Source: Bacillota bacterium (GTDB lineage: Bacteria > Bacillota > Clostridia > Christensenellales > CAG-138). From it: a DNA stretch of 8,131 nt. The stretch is taken from NCBI GenBank assembly GCA_023458615.1, contig JAEWYV010000290.1, positions 1 through 8,131 on the forward strand, given 5' to 3'. Below are positions 6,165 through 8,131 of this stretch, one piece after another; the first letter of the stretch is position 1; every line of letters starts with the position of its first letter. A program made the translations under genes and the position numbers. The notes beneath the pieces were generated by a model that saw only the letters and a list, made by a program, of their open reading frames with translations, made no database searches and was not told where the DNA came from.

Positions 6165-7148
6165 TTGACACAGGATACAGAGCGGGTTATGCTTTCAATT
6201 CCACTGGAAAACGTGGATGAACTGCTCGGACTTTTTGGCGTTTTTGACGAAAATATCGGCGTTTTAGAGGATGAAACCGGCGCGCATATCACCGCCGAGG
6301 AACATGGCATTCGCATCACCGGCGAGCAGGATGGCGCAAATATCGCGCGCATCGTGATCGAAAAGATGCTGGAGATGCAGCGACGCGGGGAGAAGATCAA
6401 CCGCAGCCGGATCCGTTATGCGGTAGACCTCGCAAAAGAGGGCAATGCGGACATGATCGAGAAGATCATGGGGGATGTCATTGCGATCACCAATAAAGGG
6501 CGTCAGATCAAATGTAAAACCCTCGGACAAAAGCGCTATGTCTCCGCACTGAAGGAATTTGAGCTTGTCTTCGGCATAGGCCCCGCCGGAACAGGCAAAA
6601 CCTATCTTGCCGTCGCTATGGCGGTACAGTCATTTAAGAACAAAGAGGTCGAACGAATTATTCTGACCCGACCAGCGGTAGAGGCGGGCGAGAAACTCGG
6701 CTTTTTACCCGGCGATCTACAGAGCAAAGTAGACCCATACCTTCGCCCGCTCTACGATGCATTACAGGAATTTTTGGGACTGGAGAGCTATAAAGCGCTC
6801 TATGAACGCGGCGCAATCGAGGTTGCCCCGTTGGCATACATGCGCGGCAGAACGCTCAGCAACGCCTATATCATTCTGGACGAAGCGCAGAACTGCTCTA
6901 CGGAGCAGATGAAGATGTTTTTAACGCGCATCGGCGAAGGCTCCCGCGTGGTGGTGACTGGCGATATCACGCAGATCGACCTGCCGCGTGAAAAAGCAAG
7001 CGGATTGGTGCAGGCTATCAAGGTGCTGGACGGGGTTGAGGGCATTAAGATCATTCACCTGACGCATAAGGATGTTGTGCGCCACGAGTTGGTGCAGCGC
7101 ATCATCTGCGCTTATGAGAAATTTGAAAAGCCGAGAAAAGCAAACTAA
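6165..7148 (+). CDS. phoH: PhoH-like P-loop ATPase
   Basis: PhoH-family cytoplasmic ATPase. Bacterial relatives (E. coli YbeZ, B. subtilis PhoH) are tied by gene linkage and physical association to the rRNA-processing enzyme YbeY; the exact reaction is unsettled and the phosphate-starvation name is historical. 327 residues from TTG at 6165, the usual ~320-residue size. N-terminal ~115 residues form the family's small leading domain; then GQKRYVSAL (121-129), Walker A GPAGTGKT (139-146), the PhoH signature TRPAVEAGEKLGFLPGD (168-184) with KVDPYLRPLYDAL after it, Walker B IILDEAQN (236-243) and VTGDITQ (264-270). All nucleotide-binding residues are present. The pgpH-like gene starts 50 bases after its stop with no terminator between, so they are probably one operon, as in other Firmicutes. 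Confidence 0.95.
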   Translation: MTQDTERVMLSIPLENVDELLGLFGVFDENIGVLEDETGAHITAEEHGIRITGEQDGANIARIVIEKMLEMQRRGEKINRSRIRYAVDLAKEGNADMIEKIMGDVIAITNKGRQIKCKTLGQKRYVSALKEFELVFGIGPAGTGKTYLAVAMAVQSFKNKEVERIILTRPAVEAGEKLGFLPGDLQSKVDPYLRPLYDALQEFLGLESYKALYERGAIEVAPLAYMRGRTLSNAYIILDEAQNCSTEQMKMFLTRIGEGSRVVVTGDITQIDLPREKASGLVQAIKVLDGVEGIKIIHLTHKDVVRHELVQRIICAYEKFEKPRKAN

Positions 7149-7198
7149 TCAATGCACCGCGGATGATCGCGGATAAACTAAAATGAACGAGGACGAGA

Positions 7199-8131
7199 AT
7201 GATCGTGTCTGAATCGCGAAGAAAAACGCAATCCAAGCAGAAAAAACCGTCCGCAAAACCAAAGACACGCATATATGGCATGTTTGTTTTGCTTGTCTGC
7301 TTTGCTTTGGCATGCCTTGTTACCATAACATCGCTTACACCCAAACGGTTTGAGGTTTCCGTTGGTGCGCCGGCAAAGGAGGCGATTACCGCCCCGCGCA
7401 TGGTGGAGGACACCGTGAATACCGAGGCGCTGCGTCAGGCGGCGCGAAACAGCGTAAAGGATGTTTACGCCGTCGATACCAAACTTGCGGACACGCTAAT
7501 CTCTAACGCGCAGAGCTTCTTTTCCGCTGTAACGAGTTTTCGAAATGCGGCAAAGGATATCCGCGCGGCATCTTGGACAATAACCGGCGACGCAGACAAG
7601 GATAATAATGATACGCGCACCTGGCAGGAGGTCATTTCAACAACCGATCTGCTTGCCATGCTTGTCAAACTTCCGATCAATATTACGGATACCTCTTTGG
7701 GATATGCGATCCTGGACGCGAGCGACGCGGAGATGAAGCAGCTACAGGAGCTTGTGATGCCGACGCTGACAGAGCAACTGCGCGCTGGCGTATCCGAAGA
7801 TAATCAGGCAAAGGTTCTCGCTACGATCAACCGGGATCTGAAGGTGACCACCCTTTCCGTTTGGCTTAAGGCGCTGGGCGAAATGGTATATGACGCATAT
7901 CTGATGCCGACCAACGTAGTTAACTCGATTGAGACCACACGCGCGCAGGAGAAAGCGGCTGCTGCCGTCGAGCCGGAATACATTGCGCGCGGCGCAACCA
8001 TTGTGGCGGCGGGACAGACGGTGACGCAGGATCAATACAACACGCTGCTTTCGCTGGATTTGGTCAAAGGGGCAGAGGCTGCAAGCCATCTCAACCCCGG
8101 CGCAATTGCCTATCTGTTCTGCGTCTATGGC
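7199..8131 (+). CDS. pgpH: PgpH/YqfF-like 7TM-HD phosphohydrolase, C-terminus beyond window
   Basis: Proteins of this family are membrane c-di-AMP phosphodiesterases: an extracellular 7TMR-HDED domain, seven membrane helices and a cytoplasmic HD hydrolase domain. Only the first 311 residues are in the window and the frame is open to the edge, so the HD catalytic motifs cannot be checked. Visible: a very basic N-terminus (RRKTQSKQKK, residues 7-16), one membrane helix at about 25-45, then a large extracellular region with the family's VGAPAKEAITAPRMVEDT-like opening (55-72), VKDVYAVD, and the closing IARGATIVAAGQTVTQDQY before the second helix starts near 298. Start: ATG at 7199, six bases after GAGG (7189-7192). 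Identification rests on this domain pattern plus the phoH neighbour; the order phoH-yqfF is standard in Firmicutes, where ybeY usually follows. Confidence 0.88.
   Translation, partial: MIVSESRRKTQSKQKKPSAKPKTRIYGMFVLLVCFALACLVTITSLTPKRFEVSVGAPAKEAITAPRMVEDTVNTEALRQAARNSVKDVYAVDTKLADTLISNAQSFFSAVTSFRNAAKDIRAASWTITGDADKDNNDTRTWQEVISTTDLLAMLVKLPINITDTSLGYAILDASDAEMKQLQELVMPTLTEQLRAGVSEDNQAKVLATINRDLKVTTLSVWLKALGEMVYDAYLMPTNVVNSIETTRAQEKAAAAVEPEYIARGATIVAAGQTVTQDQYNTLLSLDLVKGAEAASHLNPGAIAYLFCVYG

Noticed and set aside
7163..7212. Two tiny overlapping frames (MIADKLK at 7163 and MNEDENDRV at 7183) between phoH and pgpH, like a chain of leader peptides
   Set aside because: They have 7 and 9 codons with no convincing SD for the first. 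GAGG at 7189 serves the pgpH ATG. Chance is the simpler explanation.

Overview
The window reads as chromosomal DNA of a Bacillota (probably Clostridia-type) bacterium. The evidence is a phoH-pgpH gene pair in the order seen in Firmicutes, a DapL-type lysine/diaminopimelate enzyme, a pyrophosphate-type phosphofructokinase, a clostridial-looking thymidylate kinase, AGGAGG-like ribosome binding sites and two genes whose best start is TTG. Genus and species cannot be fixed from the sequence. I see no mobile element, CRISPR array, tRNA or rRNA; the region is housekeeping in character, and nothing in it is clearly a new defence or mobile system.

Layout. Positions 1-1676 (+) hold most of an ABC exporter half-transporter, cut at its N-terminus by the window edge. 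It converges on a three-gene leftward cluster (4809 to 1750, - strand): dapL, tmk (4-base overlap with dapL) and a pyrophosphate-type phosphofructokinase gene (pfp) 103 bases further on. An 11-bp hairpin at 1705-1730 lies between the converging genes. Next to dapL, and divergent from it, is a DUF368 membrane protein gene (5087-5971, +), a member of the PopT family of undecaprenyl-phosphate transporters. The 277 bases between the two start codons contain a good promoter in each direction and a 6-7-6 inverted repeat between them. A strong intrinsic terminator (5979-6005) closes this gene. A second rightward unit follows from its own extended -10 promoter: phoH (6165-7148), then a pgpH/yqfF-like 7TM-HD protein from 7199 that runs off the right edge.

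How the genes fit together. DapL makes LL-diaminopimelate for lysine and peptidoglycan, while the divergent PopT-family protein would return the lipid carrier used in peptidoglycan export, so both serve cell-wall synthesis and may share control. Tmk serves dTTP supply and the PPi-type PFK serves glycolysis using pyrophosphate, a by-product of biosynthesis. PhoH is a P-loop ATPase linked to RNA metabolism, and PgpH-type proteins hydrolyse c-di-AMP. In relatives, ybeY, dgkA and era often follow this pair and would be expected just beyond the right edge.

The points most worth a second look are the PPi-type signature residues of the phosphofructokinase, the divergent dapL/popT control region, and three related 7-base motifs in the pfp leader that could form alternative hairpins.
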